Counted from the stretch's first letter, positions 6,138-15,019 are shown. The stretch: 24,207 nucleotides of DNA from an uncultured Bacteroidales bacterium (GCA_937896505.1 CALBNP010000218.1:1-24207); one strand, 5' to 3'. The notes: generated from the sequence alone by a model not told the origin. A program made the numbers and translations.

Positions 6138-7883
6138 TCACTTGCAGAAACCGATTTTCGTTTTTGTTGAATATGTTGGATTCTTGTAGCGCAACACATC
6201 AACGAGCATTTTTTGAGAGATGAGCAAGTCGTTGTAGGCAGCCGAGGTAGCCGCTTCGTTGACCGCTTCGGTAATGTCGCCAGCATTGAAATCGTCTGAC
6301 ATCTTGGCCAGTTCGTCGAAATCGAGTTCTTCACAAGGGCGATTCTTCAAGTGAGCCTTAAAGATGTCCTTGCGGGCTTCGAAATCAGGCGGCGAGACGA
6401 AGAATGCCGCATCGAAGCAGCCGGCTCGCACGATGGCTTGGTCAACCAATTCGGGTTGGCTGGTAGTTGCCACAACAAGGATGCCTTTTTTTGCGCAGCC
6501 ATTCAGCAAGCCGAACAAAGCTGAGATCTGAGGCGTGATGTTGGCTGCTTCCTCGCATCGGCTTGGAACAAGATATTCGAGTTCGTCGATGCAAACGGCA
6601 AACGGAGCCTTGATGGAAGCTGCGTCGAAAACACGTTGGAGATTATCAAGAACACCATTTTGGTAGATATTGCCAAAATCAGAAGCTTTGATGACAGAAT
6701 AATTGAAGCCCGACTCTTCGGCAACACTCTCAAGGACAAGGCTTTTGCCGCATCCAGGAGGACCATACAGCAAGATTCCATTTAGACTTGGAAGCTGATA
6801 CTTCTCGGCTTTTTCAGGATTCTGCAAAGCGAAAAGCACTTCCTTACGGAGTTGTTCCTTCAGTTCGCTGCGACCAGCCACATTGTCGAAGCCATTTCCC
6901 GAACCTTTCTTGATGACGATGGAGATATCAGCACTTGGAGTGTTATCCTCTACATTATTTGATTCACTGTTCATCTTTTCGGATTCTTCAATCTGCTTTG
7001 CCAATTCAGGCATTACCTGTTCGGCCAAAGCCTTTGCGAAATCCGTCACCGATTCGAAACGGTCGTCGGGTTTCTTAGCCAAAGCTTTTTGAAGGATCGT
7101 CTTCAGATAATCAGGAACCTTAATGTCATAGGTTTCGAGAACAAGTTCTTCTTTTCGAGCCTCGTTGACAGCTTGTTTCACCAAATCTTTCACGCCTTCG
7201 CAAGCACTGATGTCGGTTTGCCAAGGGGCATTGCCGAAGATGAGGAAATAAAGGAGCGCACCGACCGAAAAGATATCGCTCTTTTGGGTAAAGATACCGC
7301 GGAAGGTTTCGGGAGCGCGGAAGAAAGGATTCAGGTCCTCGACATAGAAAGTTGGGCGTCCCATCACCATATAGGAGATGTGCCCCAAGTCGATGACCGT
7401 AGGCTGCAACATGCCGTCTTCCAGCTCTTGCAGCATGATATTTGACGGATGCAAATCATTATGTATCAATGCACGAGAGTGGATAAAAGCCAAAGCATCG
7501 AGGATACACAAGGTGATTTGTGCAGCATCTTCGGGGTCAAACACGCCGTTCTTCTTCACAGCATCCGACAGCAATTCTCCACGGTAATACTCGGTCACCA
7601 GATAATGGAAATTGACGTTGTTTTTGCGCACTTCGCCATTATCGACATAGCGAATCACATCGGTACAATCGTCGGAAACAAGCTCCTTACAGAGTTGGAT
7701 TTCATAGACTTCCTTCCCTTCAAAAAGCTGTGCTTTAGGAATAGCATTGATGTCATACACCTTGACGAAATACAATTTGTCGTCCGTCCCGAAGGCCAAA
7801 TACGACTCCGCCACAGTTCCTTTCTTAATAAAGGAATCGACGGTGTAACGGCCAATCTTATCGCCTTTCTTGAATGTTTGCAT
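6138..7883 (-). CDS. Ser/Thr protein kinase fused to an AAA+ ATPase
   Basis: The N-terminal half (residues about 11-290) is a eukaryotic-like kinase: VKVY with Lys41, HNDLHPSN with catalytic Asp143 and Asn148, DLG with Asp165, APE at 190-192, and the F-helix KSDIFSVGALLYFL. HRD has become HND and the glycine-rich loop is poor (IKKGTVAES), but the phosphotransfer residues remain. An acidic Ser/Asn linker (about 300-325) joins a Cdc48/FtsH-like AAA+ domain (about 330-560) with Walker A GPPGCGKS (374-381) and Walker B CIDELE (Asp433, Glu434). The usual sensor-1 Asn is replaced by Ser475. Arg486 is kept, but the second arginine-finger position is Cys489 in VRAGCFD. The protein has no signal peptide or membrane helix, so it is cytoplasmic. 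It starts 11 bases after gyrB and is followed at 5 bases by the YbjN-like gene. Targets are unknown. Confidence 0.9.
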   Translation of the reverse strand: MQTFKKGDKIGRYTVDSFIKKGTVAESYLAFGTDDKLYFVKVYDINAIPKAQLFEGKEVYEIQLCKELVSDDCTDVIRYVDNGEVRKNNVNFHYLVTEYYRGELLSDAVKKNGVFDPEDAAQITLCILDALAFIHSRALIHNDLHPSNIMLQELEDGMLQPTVIDLGHISYMVMGRPTFYVEDLNPFFRAPETFRGIFTQKSDIFSVGALLYFLIFGNAPWQTDISACEGVKDLVKQAVNEARKEELVLETYDIKVPDYLKTILQKALAKKPDDRFESVTDFAKALAEQVMPELAKQIEESEKMNSESNNVEDNTPSADISIVIKKGSGNGFDNVAGRSELKEQLRKEVLFALQNPEKAEKYQLPSLNGILLYGPPGCGKSLVLESVAEESGFNYSVIKASDFGNIYQNGVLDNLQRVFDAASIKAPFAVCIDELEYLVPSRCEEAANITPQISALFGLLNGCAKKGILVVATTSQPELVDQAIVRAGCFDAAFFVSPPDFEARKDIFKAHLKNRPCEELDFDELAKMSDDFNAGDITEAVNEAATSAAYNDLLISQKMLVDVLRYKNPTYSTKTKIGFCK

Positions 7884-7894
7884 GGTTATTTGAT

Positions 7895-9862
7895 TTAAGC
7901 GTCAACGTTAGCATAAGTAGCGTTCTGTTCGATGAATTCGCGACGTGGAGCCACTTCATCGCCCATCAGCATGGAGAAGATATGGTCGGCTTCCATGGCG
8001 TTTTCGATAGTCACTTGGCGCAGAGTGCGGTGAGCCGGGTCCATCGTGGTTTCCCAAAGCTGTTCGGGATTCATTTCACCAAGACCTTTGTAGCGTTGCA
8101 CATCGTAGCCACTCACGGTGCCATTCTTGGTCAGTTCAGCCATGCCCTGGATGCGTTGTTCGTCAGTCCAACAATAGCGGATCGGCTTGGTGCCACGCTT
8201 GATGAGATACAACGGAGGCGTTGCGCAATAGACATAGCCATTTTCGATGAGTTCGCGCATGTAGCGGAAGAAGAAGGTCAGAATCAAGGTGGTAATGTGG
8301 CTACCATCGACATCGGCATCGGTCATGATGATGACTTTATGATAACGCAACTTATCGAGGTTCAACGCCTTGCTATCTTCTTCCGTACCAATGGTAACAC
8401 CCAATGCGGTATAGATATTCTTGATTTCTTCGCTGTCGAACACACGGTGTTGCATTGCCTTTTCCACGTTCAGGATCTTACCACGCAGAGGCAGGATAGC
8501 TTGGAAGTTACGGTCGCGGCCTTGCTTTGCCGAACCGCCTGCGGAGTCACCCTCAACAAGATAAAGCTCAGTCTTAGAGGGGTCACGTTCCGAGCAGTCG
8601 GCAAGTTTGCCAGGCAAGCTGAAACCAGAGAGAGCGCCCTTGCGTTGCACCATTTCGCGTGCCTTGCGAGCGGCTTGACGGGCTTGGGCAGCCAAAACAA
8701 CCTTGTCGAAAATCATCTTGGCTTCCTTTGGATGTTCTTCCAGATAGTTGGTCAGGTGTTCGCCCACAATAGAATTGACGATGCCCATCACTTCGTCGTT
8801 GCCAAGTTTGGTCTTGGTCTGGCCTTCGAACTGAGGTTCCGGAACCTTCACCGAAATGACGGCAGTGAGGCCTTCACGGAAGTCGTCGGGAGAGATTTTC
8901 ACCTTCGACTTTTCGAGCAATCCCGATTTCTCGACGTAGGCATTGAACGAGCGAGTCAAACCCGAGCGGAAGCCCTGCAAGTGGGTACCACCTTCAATCG
9001 TATTGATATTGTTGACGTAAGAATGGAGATTTTCGGAATATTCTTCATTGTATTCCAAAGCGATTTCGACTGGCACGTTGTTCTTCTCGCCTGTGATGGA
9101 AATCGGTTCAGGAATCAGCTTCACGCGGTTAGCATCGAGATATTCGATATAGTCGATGAGGCCATTTTCAGAGTAGAACGTCTCGCTGCGGAAGTCGCCA
9201 TTCTCATCCTTGGTGCGTTCATCAGTGAGCGTGATGGTGATGCCGTGGTTAAGATAGGCCAGCTCACGCATACGGTTTGCCAATGTACTGTAGTCATATT
9301 CAGTGGTTTGGAAAATCGAGCCATCAGGATGGAAGGTGATGCGGGTTCCCGTCTTGGAGCTTTCGCCCACAACGGCCACTGGAGCCAAAGGCTTGCCGCA
9401 TTCATATTCTTGACGGAAAATCTTGCCTTCACGATAGACCTCAGCGGTGAGATGTGTGGAAAGGGCATTCACGCAGCTGACGCCCACACCGTGCAGACCG
9501 CCAGAGACCTTATAGGAACCCTTATCGAACTTACCGCCAGCATGGAGCACCGTGAGAACGACTTCCAAAGCCGAGCGTTTTTCCTTCTCGTGCATACCCG
9601 TCGGGATACCACGACCATTATCAAGCACGCTGATGGCGTTACCTTCAAGGATGCGCACGTCAATTGTGTCGCAATAGCCAGCCATAGCCTCGTCGATGGA
9701 GTTGTCAACCACTTCGTAAACCAAATGGTGCAAGCCGCGGAAGTGCACGTCGCCGATATACATAGCCGGACGTTTGCGCACTGCTTCAAGACCTTCAAGC
9801 ACCTGAATCTTATTGGCACCGTATTCTTCACTTGCCAATTCTCTTTTTTCTTCTTCTGTCAT
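7895..9862 (-). CDS. gyrB: DNA gyrase subunit B
   Basis: This 655-residue protein is full length for gyrases without the proteobacterial insert. The GHKL ATPase domain shows EVVDNS (Glu50, Asn54), DNGRGIP (81-87) and the lid GGLHGVG (121-127). The TOPRIM domain shows YLVEGDSAGGSA with Glu437 and TDADVDG with Asp515, 517 and 519. The C-terminal tail contains QRYKGLGEMNPEQLW (about 589-603). With GyrA (not in the window) it introduces negative supercoils into DNA using ATP. GyrB is favoured over ParE by the EGDSAGGSAKQGRDR and KGLGEMNPEQLWETT signatures. A perfect -7 box (TATCTTTG) lies 36 bases upstream. It is the first gene of an apparent four-gene run on the minus strand. Confidence 0.98.
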   Translation of the reverse strand: MTEEEKRELASEEYGANKIQVLEGLEAVRKRPAMYIGDVHFRGLHHLVYEVVDNSIDEAMAGYCDTIDVRILEGNAISVLDNGRGIPTGMHEKEKRSALEVVLTVLHAGGKFDKGSYKVSGGLHGVGVSCVNALSTHLTAEVYREGKIFRQEYECGKPLAPVAVVGESSKTGTRITFHPDGSIFQTTEYDYSTLANRMRELAYLNHGITITLTDERTKDENGDFRSETFYSENGLIDYIEYLDANRVKLIPEPISITGEKNNVPVEIALEYNEEYSENLHSYVNNINTIEGGTHLQGFRSGLTRSFNAYVEKSGLLEKSKVKISPDDFREGLTAVISVKVPEPQFEGQTKTKLGNDEVMGIVNSIVGEHLTNYLEEHPKEAKMIFDKVVLAAQARQAARKAREMVQRKGALSGFSLPGKLADCSERDPSKTELYLVEGDSAGGSAKQGRDRNFQAILPLRGKILNVEKAMQHRVFDSEEIKNIYTALGVTIGTEEDSKALNLDKLRYHKVIIMTDADVDGSHITTLILTFFFRYMRELIENGYVYCATPPLYLIKRGTKPIRYCWTDEQRIQGMAELTKNGTVSGYDVQRYKGLGEMNPEQLWETTMDPAHRTLRQVTIENAMEADHIFSMLMGDEVAPRREFIEQNATYANVDA

Positions 9863-9898
9863 TGTAATTCGTTGATTTTGTTGTTTTCATTAAAGCAA

Positions 9899-9906
9899 CA
9901 AAGATA
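9899..9906 (-). promoter_or_regulatory. -7 promoter box of gyrB
   Basis: Read on the minus strand, TATCTTTG matches TAnnTTTG exactly. It leaves a leader of about 30 bases before the gyrB ATG. No clear -33 TTTG is found at 19-21 bases. Confidence 0.55.
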
Positions 9907-10029
9907 CGCTTTTTTCAGCGAAATAGCGATAAAAATCGGAAGAAATTTGATTTTAGGCAAAAACGCATACACAGCCTTAAAAACGGCCAAATTTTCGATT
10001 CAAGTCATTTTCTCGCGCACGCAGGAAAC

Positions 10030-10047
10030 AAAAAGCGAAATCGCTCA
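10030..10047 (-). terminator. Weak terminator-like hairpin at the end of the barrel gene
   Basis: On the minus strand AGCG-ATTT-CGCT overlaps the TGA stop of the outer-membrane protein gene and runs into TTTTTG. The stem is only 4-5 bases, so this is tentative. The rest of the 182-base gap to gyrB holds only the gyrB promoter box and A/T-rich sequence. Confidence 0.35.
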
Positions 10048-11763
10048 GAAGGTCATTTTCAGGCCCGCAAACAGCTGGATGCCCGTAACTGGGTAATTGT
10101 AAAACAGTTGGTATTTGCAGTTGGCGAGATTATCAATCTTGGCAAACACCGTCATCTGGTCGTTGATTTTGTAGTCGGCACCGATAGCTATGTCGATGAC
10201 ATCGTTAAGTTTCACCACTGAATTAAAGTCATACAAGTTGAGTACAAAGACATCGCTCTCTTCCATGCCATAGCGGCCATTCTGATAAAGCACCGAGGCA
10301 TTGAAAGCCAGTTTCTCGTTGAAGCCATACTTCACCTTCAGTTTTCCTTCGAAAGCCGGACGATAAAACGGATGGGCCAAATTCGAAGGCGTGCAATGGT
10401 TGTAGGCCAGATTCAAATCGGCAGTCAAGTTGTCCAAAATGAGCCAACGCATATCGCCTAATACGCTCACCGTGTTGGTTTCATCAAAAATAGGAACGAA
10501 CCTGTTATTCAGCATAACGACGCGACCTTCCGAATAGACGTTTTCCGTCAGTGTTCCATAAAACATATCCTCATCGGCATGACGGTAACGCACACCCAAA
10601 TGCAGGTCAACGGTTTGGAGAATATTAGAACGCACACCGCCTTCAAAATCCAGGTTCACACATTGGTTATACAGCGGCACCCAGCGAGCCACAAAAGGAT
10701 TCTCGTCCGCTATTTCAGAATAAGTCAACAACTTTTGGCCACCGTCTAAATTAGCGTAAAACTCAAGTTTCTTGTTGAGCACAAACAGGCTTCCTTTCAA
10801 ATCGGGGCAGATAAGGAACTGCTTGTCGTCGTAATCAGAGAAGGTCGCAAACATCTTAAAGCCAGCACGCAAGCGATAGAAATCGCCCTTCATCTCAAAA
10901 TAGGGATTGAGCTTGGTAAACAGCCGATTAAACGCCATCAAGTAATCATAATGGGCAGTCACATCGATTCCCACCTTTTGCGGGTTTTGCTTGCCGCCCC
11001 ACCAGTTGTCGGAATAGCTAATTCCATAGTTCAAGGCAGCTGAATGTTCGCTTTGGCCATACACCTTGTCGAAGAAATAATGATAGTCGAATTCGGCACG
11101 ATGCGCGAACTCGCCAAGGCGGGTCGAGGTGGTCTGCATATCAAGTTTGGCGCCAATCGTATTGTAGGCTTGGCGCGGACAGAAGGTCTCGATTTCAGCA
11201 TCAGAAAGTGGCGTTTCAGCTTGATTCACACCATAATAATGACATACGTCATTCTTATAATACACTTTGCCGCCTAATTGCAGGTTGTCGAATTTCTTGG
11301 TCGTAACGCTCACATCGAAAGCGTTGTTCATGAAGCCCGAAGGGGCATAGTCCTTGATATTCAGCCACGAAGAGAAATGCTTCACTCCTACCCCAATGCC
11401 TGTGTTTTTGGTCAGCATCGAGTTGTGCTTGTAGAGGAACAACGGTGAGATGCGCGTTCCGATACCCGCCATAAGGAAATTCTCGGCAGGTGCCACATCA
11501 GTTGTATTTTTCAGCGACAATGCCAGTGGGTTGATTTTGTCGAGGTCGATGTCGAACTTGCGGGTTGTTTCCATAGGTTGCACCTCGGTATCAGGGAACG
11601 AGATGGTTGATGTTGGCGCATTGGGTCTCAGCAAGAGCTTGTTCACCTTATTCACCTTCGGGCGATAGGTTCCTTCGATTGTGACTTGCTCATCGTGTTG
11701 GGCGAAAACGCTTGTCGCGAGTGCCATCAAGGCGATTATCAGGGTTTTCTGTATGTTGTTCAT
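10045..11763 (-). CDS. Outer-membrane beta-barrel protein, TonB-receptor-like barrel without plug
   Basis: This 572-residue protein has a signal peptide with cleavage expected after VFA (residue 21). From about residue 80 the sequence is a run of amphipathic strands rich in Tyr, Phe and Asn (for example KVYYKNDVCHYYGV and AEFDYHYFFDKVYG). The last residues are LFAGLKMTF, ending in the Phe typical of proteins handled by the BAM complex. The N-terminal piece VTIEGTYRPKVNKVNKL resembles the lead-in of Bacteroidota barrels that lack a TonB plug. It is predicted to be an outer-membrane porin or receptor; the ligand is unknown. It lies 139 bases after the TPR gene, with no promoter box seen in between, so cotranscription is likely and the two products may work together at the envelope. 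Confidence 0.82.
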   Translation of the reverse strand: MNNIQKTLIIALMALATSVFAQHDEQVTIEGTYRPKVNKVNKLLLRPNAPTSTISFPDTEVQPMETTRKFDIDLDKINPLALSLKNTTDVAPAENFLMAGIGTRISPLFLYKHNSMLTKNTGIGVGVKHFSSWLNIKDYAPSGFMNNAFDVSVTTKKFDNLQLGGKVYYKNDVCHYYGVNQAETPLSDAEIETFCPRQAYNTIGAKLDMQTTSTRLGEFAHRAEFDYHYFFDKVYGQSEHSAALNYGISYSDNWWGGKQNPQKVGIDVTAHYDYLMAFNRLFTKLNPYFEMKGDFYRLRAGFKMFATFSDYDDKQFLICPDLKGSLFVLNKKLEFYANLDGGQKLLTYSEIADENPFVARWVPLYNQCVNLDFEGGVRSNILQTVDLHLGVRYRHADEDMFYGTLTENVYSEGRVVMLNNRFVPIFDETNTVSVLGDMRWLILDNLTADLNLAYNHCTPSNLAHPFYRPAFEGKLKVKYGFNEKLAFNASVLYQNGRYGMEESDVFVLNLYDFNSVVKLNDVIDIAIGADYKINDQMTVFAKIDNLANCKYQLFYNYPVTGIQLFAGLKMTF

Positions 11764-11803
11764 TGTTGAATCGTTTTTTTGTTGATTTGTTGAATCGTTT
11801 GAG

Positions 11804-11826
11804 GAGACGCGATAAATCGGCGTCTC
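11804..11826. repeat. GAGACGC inverted repeat, dispersed-repeat-like
   Basis: GAGACGCGAT and ATCGGCGTCTC form a hairpin with one bulged G, followed by TAC. Similar GTAGAGACGCGAT...ATCGCGTCTC palindromes are known as dispersed intergenic repeats in several bacterial groups. It lies between the TPR and barrel genes. Confidence 0.65.
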
Positions 11827-11859
11827 TACGAACTTTCATCTTTTACTTTCCATTCTCCA

Positions 11860-11904
11860 CTTTTCCACTTTCCGTTTTTCCACTTTCCGTTTTTCCGCTT
11901 TCTC
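11860..11904. repeat. Three tandem 15-base repeats
   Basis: The unit TTTTTCCACTTTCCG occurs as three consecutive copies, the first with one and the last with three changes. The last copy overlaps the stop codon of the TPR gene. Related GGAAAGTGG-like strings continue towards 11840. Confidence 0.75.
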
Positions 11905-14900
11905 ACTCTTCATTTTCAATTCGTTCCACTTCTGCGAGTTTCTTGCGGGTTTCCGACTTCAGGTCTTCGCCTTTATAGTTATCAATAACGCTGCGCAATG
12001 TTTCCTTGGCCTGGAAAAAGTTCTCCTTGGCGACATACACATCGGCGAGCGCGATGAACGCCTTGGCAACCCAATAGTCGTAGGCGCTGAAATTGTCGGA
12101 CATGGCGAATACCTTGTTTTCGGCCTCGTCATATTTGTTCAGATAAATCGAAGCCACAATCGAATAATAGGCACTTTCGGCGCCATACACCGACTTGTCG
12201 GCACGCGAACTCTTGTCGAGACGTTCGATGGCTGCAACGTAGTTTCCTTTCTCGAAGTACGACCTGCCCACGATATGGTTGATTTGGTTCACCTGTTCGG
12301 AGGTCAAGTCTTTCGACTGAATCAAATCCAGCCCCATCTCGATGGATTTATCGTAGTTTTTCATAAAGAAATAACTCTTCATTGAGCCTTCGAGGGCTTC
12401 CAAACGGGTCAGCGGGGCTTCCGTAATGCTGGCCAAACGGCCATAATATTCACCTGCTTTGGAGTAATTACCTTTTTCATATTCAATTCGGGCTATCTTA
12501 AGCAGAGCATCGTCAGTATAATCGTTGTTGGGTTGAGCCAAAATATAATTAAGGTGTGTCAATACATCTTCTTGCGTACCGACCTTCTCGGCACATTCGA
12601 GTGCATATTGGTGCGCCTTAAGCAGATAGGCGCCATTCTTGAAGTTGTCGAAATAGTAATCCAAAGCGGTAGTCGCTTGCTGGTAGCGGCCATCAAGATA
12701 GAAATTCTCAGCCGTCGCAAAAGCCAGCGAGTCTTGCTGCGACACCTTAACCTGACCGCCATGTGCGTTGGCGAAATTGAAATACTCTTCCAACTTGTTG
12801 CGTTCCATGCAGATGCTGCGGATGATGCCCAAGGCCTCACGCGACTCGTCGGTGCCAGGATAGTTTTCCACCAAAGTCTGCAGGTTCGACAAGGCCAAAT
12901 CGTATTGGTTGTTGTTGTAGTAAATCATGCCTGTCTTCATCATCGCTTGACGCGTATAACTCGAGCGCGGGCGTTCCTTGATGAGCCGGTCGAAGGCCGA
13001 CAAAGCCGAGCGTTTGTCACCATGAACGAGGTAGGTATTGCCTATTTCGAACAAGGCTTGGTCGTAATATTTAGTGCTCGGATAGGTCTCCACCATCCTA
13101 TTCAGCATCTCAATCTTCTGGTTCACATTGCCTTGCGCGCCATAGCAGAGGCCTTGCTGATACAAGGCATAGTCGGCGTTCAACTTTCCGATGCGCGTAG
13201 CCAAATCGTAGTAGTTGATGGCTTGCGCATAACTGCGTTCCATGAAGAAGCAGTCACCGAGGCGGATGTAAGTATCGGTTTTGAGGTCCTTGTCCTCGAC
13301 GCTTTGCAAGAAAGCCCTGAAGTAGTTGATGGCTTGGTCGTAATCGGGTTTCTGGTAATAGATGTAGCCCAAATCGTAGTTAGCCAAAGCATATTCTGGT
13401 AAGCTCGAAGCTTCGCTCATGTTCTGGAACTGCCGCAAATATCTGAGCGCCGCAGGGGAATCGCCCAGTTGGTAAGCCGACTCGCCCATCCAGAAGCAAG
13501 CCTCCGCCTTGTTGGCATTGCCCTTGCCATTCAAGATTTTCGAGAAATAGGTCTGTGCCTTGTCATAGCTGCCATTCTGGAAAGTCTCCACACCTGTCGC
13601 ATAAAGCAGTTCGTCATACACTGTCTGCAACTCAGTGCTTTTCTTGCGCATCGACTCCAAACGTTCCAAGGCTTTGTCGTTTTCCTTTGCATTGAGCAGC
13701 AGATAGATAGCCATCTCTTCAGCCTCGGTCTTACGTTCCGACTGAGGATGGTTGGCCACGAAGTCGTCAAGCAAGCCCACGGCCTCGTTGAAGGGGTCGG
13801 TGCCCGGAATGAGGCTCAGCCGTGCATAGTCGAACAAGGCATCTTCGCTCAGCTGTTCATCGAAGCCGGCGGCGTATGCGGCATAGAAAGCCGTACGGGC
13901 ATACTTTGGTTCATCGGTCTTGGCATAACATTGTGCCAGGTAATAGGATCCATATTGACCTACTGCATCTTGTCCGCCAGCCACTTTCTGCAAATCACTG
14001 ATGGCTCCCTTGTAGTCGTCGGTCATCAGCTTACTCACGCCCATGTGATAATAGGCTTCACGCGAGATGCTTTTTCCCGAAAGGTTGCGCAAATATTGCT
14101 GGTAATACTCCAAAGCCTTCTCGTAATCCTTCTGGTTGAAATAGGCATCGCCCACAATGAGCATCATCTCGCCTCTACGTTTCTTATCGACCTTCTGCAT
14201 CATCTGCGCATTGTCGCCGATGACCGAATTGTAGTCGCCATTGAGATAGTTAATCTGCATGATGTAAGCCGGGACAATCTTCCCATATTCAGGATGGTTG
14301 ACCAGTTTCTGGAAGTTCGTCAAAGCCTCGTCGTTTTTCCCATTATCATACTGTATATGAGCATAATAATATCTTGCATCATCTTGATACTTGCCTTCGT
14401 TCAGCATCAGGCCTTGGAAAAGTGGCGTTGCCTTTTCGAGGTTTCCCAACTGGAAATGCGAATAGGCCGTATTGAACTGCAGTTGCTGGGCTTCTGACGA
14501 TGTCAGGATCGACACGTCAGTATTTGAATAAATGTCGAGGGTTTCCTTGTATTTCCTGTTGGCGAACAAGGTGTTGGCATACAAGAAATTGGCATGTCCC
14601 GCCCAAAGGCTGCTAGGATTGTCGTTCACGAAACGGATGATTTTGGCCGCTGCATCGGCATTGCCGAGATACAAAGCGCTGACCGCTTCATAATACAGTG
14701 CATCGACATAGCGTTGCGACTTTTCGTCGGTCGTCGAAGCCATATATTGCGAAAATGCCGACTGAGCCGCGCCATATTCATGGTTCTGGAACAGCACGAC
14801 GCCTTCGTCGAAAAGGGCATCAGGATTGAGCTTTTCGATATGTTTTTGAGCTGATACAGTGATAGATAACATACAAACCATCAGAGTCAGCACGATAGGG

Positions 14901-14917
14901 AGACGCAGGAATTTCAT
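11903..14917 (-). CDS. Large periplasmic tetratricopeptide-repeat protein
   Basis: This 1004-residue protein starts with a signal peptide ending VSA (about residue 23), followed by QKHIEKLNPDALFDEGVVLFQ. Almost the whole length is helical TPR-type repeats, with recurring patterns such as ALYYEAVSALYLGN, YYAHIQYDNGKNDEALTNFQKL, YFNQKDYEKALEYYQQYL, DLGYIYYQKPDYDQAINYFRAFL and KIARIEYEKGNYSKAGEYYGRL. There is no catalytic domain, so it is probably a protein-protein scaffold in the periplasm or on the outer membrane's inner face. The C-terminus ends in a charged helix. It precedes the outer-membrane barrel gene, and TPR/barrel pairs are common in Bacteroidota. The start was chosen because it gives a proper signal peptide and a promoter-like TATTTTCG lies 17 bases upstream. 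Confidence 0.88.
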   Translation of the reverse strand: MKFLRLPIVLTLMVCMLSITVSAQKHIEKLNPDALFDEGVVLFQNHEYGAAQSAFSQYMASTTDEKSQRYVDALYYEAVSALYLGNADAAAKIIRFVNDNPSSLWAGHANFLYANTLFANRKYKETLDIYSNTDVSILTSSEAQQLQFNTAYSHFQLGNLEKATPLFQGLMLNEGKYQDDARYYYAHIQYDNGKNDEALTNFQKLVNHPEYGKIVPAYIMQINYLNGDYNSVIGDNAQMMQKVDKKRRGEMMLIVGDAYFNQKDYEKALEYYQQYLRNLSGKSISREAYYHMGVSKLMTDDYKGAISDLQKVAGGQDAVGQYGSYYLAQCYAKTDEPKYARTAFYAAYAAGFDEQLSEDALFDYARLSLIPGTDPFNEAVGLLDDFVANHPQSERKTEAEEMAIYLLLNAKENDKALERLESMRKKSTELQTVYDELLYATGVETFQNGSYDKAQTYFSKILNGKGNANKAEACFWMGESAYQLGDSPAALRYLRQFQNMSEASSLPEYALANYDLGYIYYQKPDYDQAINYFRAFLQSVEDKDLKTDTYIRLGDCFFMERSYAQAINYYDLATRIGKLNADYALYQQGLCYGAQGNVNQKIEMLNRMVETYPSTKYYDQALFEIGNTYLVHGDKRSALSAFDRLIKERPRSSYTRQAMMKTGMIYYNNNQYDLALSNLQTLVENYPGTDESREALGIIRSICMERNKLEEYFNFANAHGGQVKVSQQDSLAFATAENFYLDGRYQQATTALDYYFDNFKNGAYLLKAHQYALECAEKVGTQEDVLTHLNYILAQPNNDYTDDALLKIARIEYEKGNYSKAGEYYGRLASITEAPLTRLEALEGSMKSYFFMKNYDKSIEMGLDLIQSKDLTSEQVNQINHIVGRSYFEKGNYVAAIERLDKSSRADKSVYGAESAYYSIVASIYLNKYDEAENKVFAMSDNFSAYDYWVAKAFIALADVYVAKENFFQAKETLRSVIDNYKGEDLKSETRKKLAEVERIENEE

Positions 14918-14934
14918 AGTTCAGAATTTTGGGA

Positions 14935-14942
14935 CGAAAATA
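14935..14942 (-). promoter_or_regulatory. -7 promoter box of the TPR gene
   Basis: Read on the minus strand, TATTTTCG is the same one-off variant of TAnnTTTG as at 3257. It lies 17 bases before the ATG at 14917. Confidence 0.4.
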
Positions 14943-14991
14943 CGTTTTCTTTTTGAAATAACGGCTAAAGTTGGTCAATTATTGTGCCACG

Positions 14992-15019
14992 AAAAAAGCC
15001 CCGCTTTCGCGAGGCTTTT
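14992..15019 (-). terminator. Terminator of rnpB
   Basis: On the minus strand an 11-base stem AAAAGCCTCGC/GCGGGGCTTTT with a GAAA loop and one G-T pair (15019-15009 with 15004-14994) ends in a T run. It starts 7 bases after the P1 helix of the RNase P RNA. Confidence 0.9.

Noticed and set aside
7874..10096. 740-codon open frame on the plus strand
   Set aside because: It lies antisense to gyrB and the start of the kinase gene. It is open only because of the codon bias of gyrB, and its translation has no recognisable domain or normal composition.
11860..11904. Short tandem repeats as a CRISPR array
   Set aside because: The 15-base units are directly adjacent, with no unique spacers and no cas genes nearby.
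12533..14497. Two long plus-strand open frames (289 and 342 codons)
   Set aside because: They are antisense shadows of the repetitive TPR gene, rich in Ile, Val and His from reversed TPR codons, with no promoter or family match.
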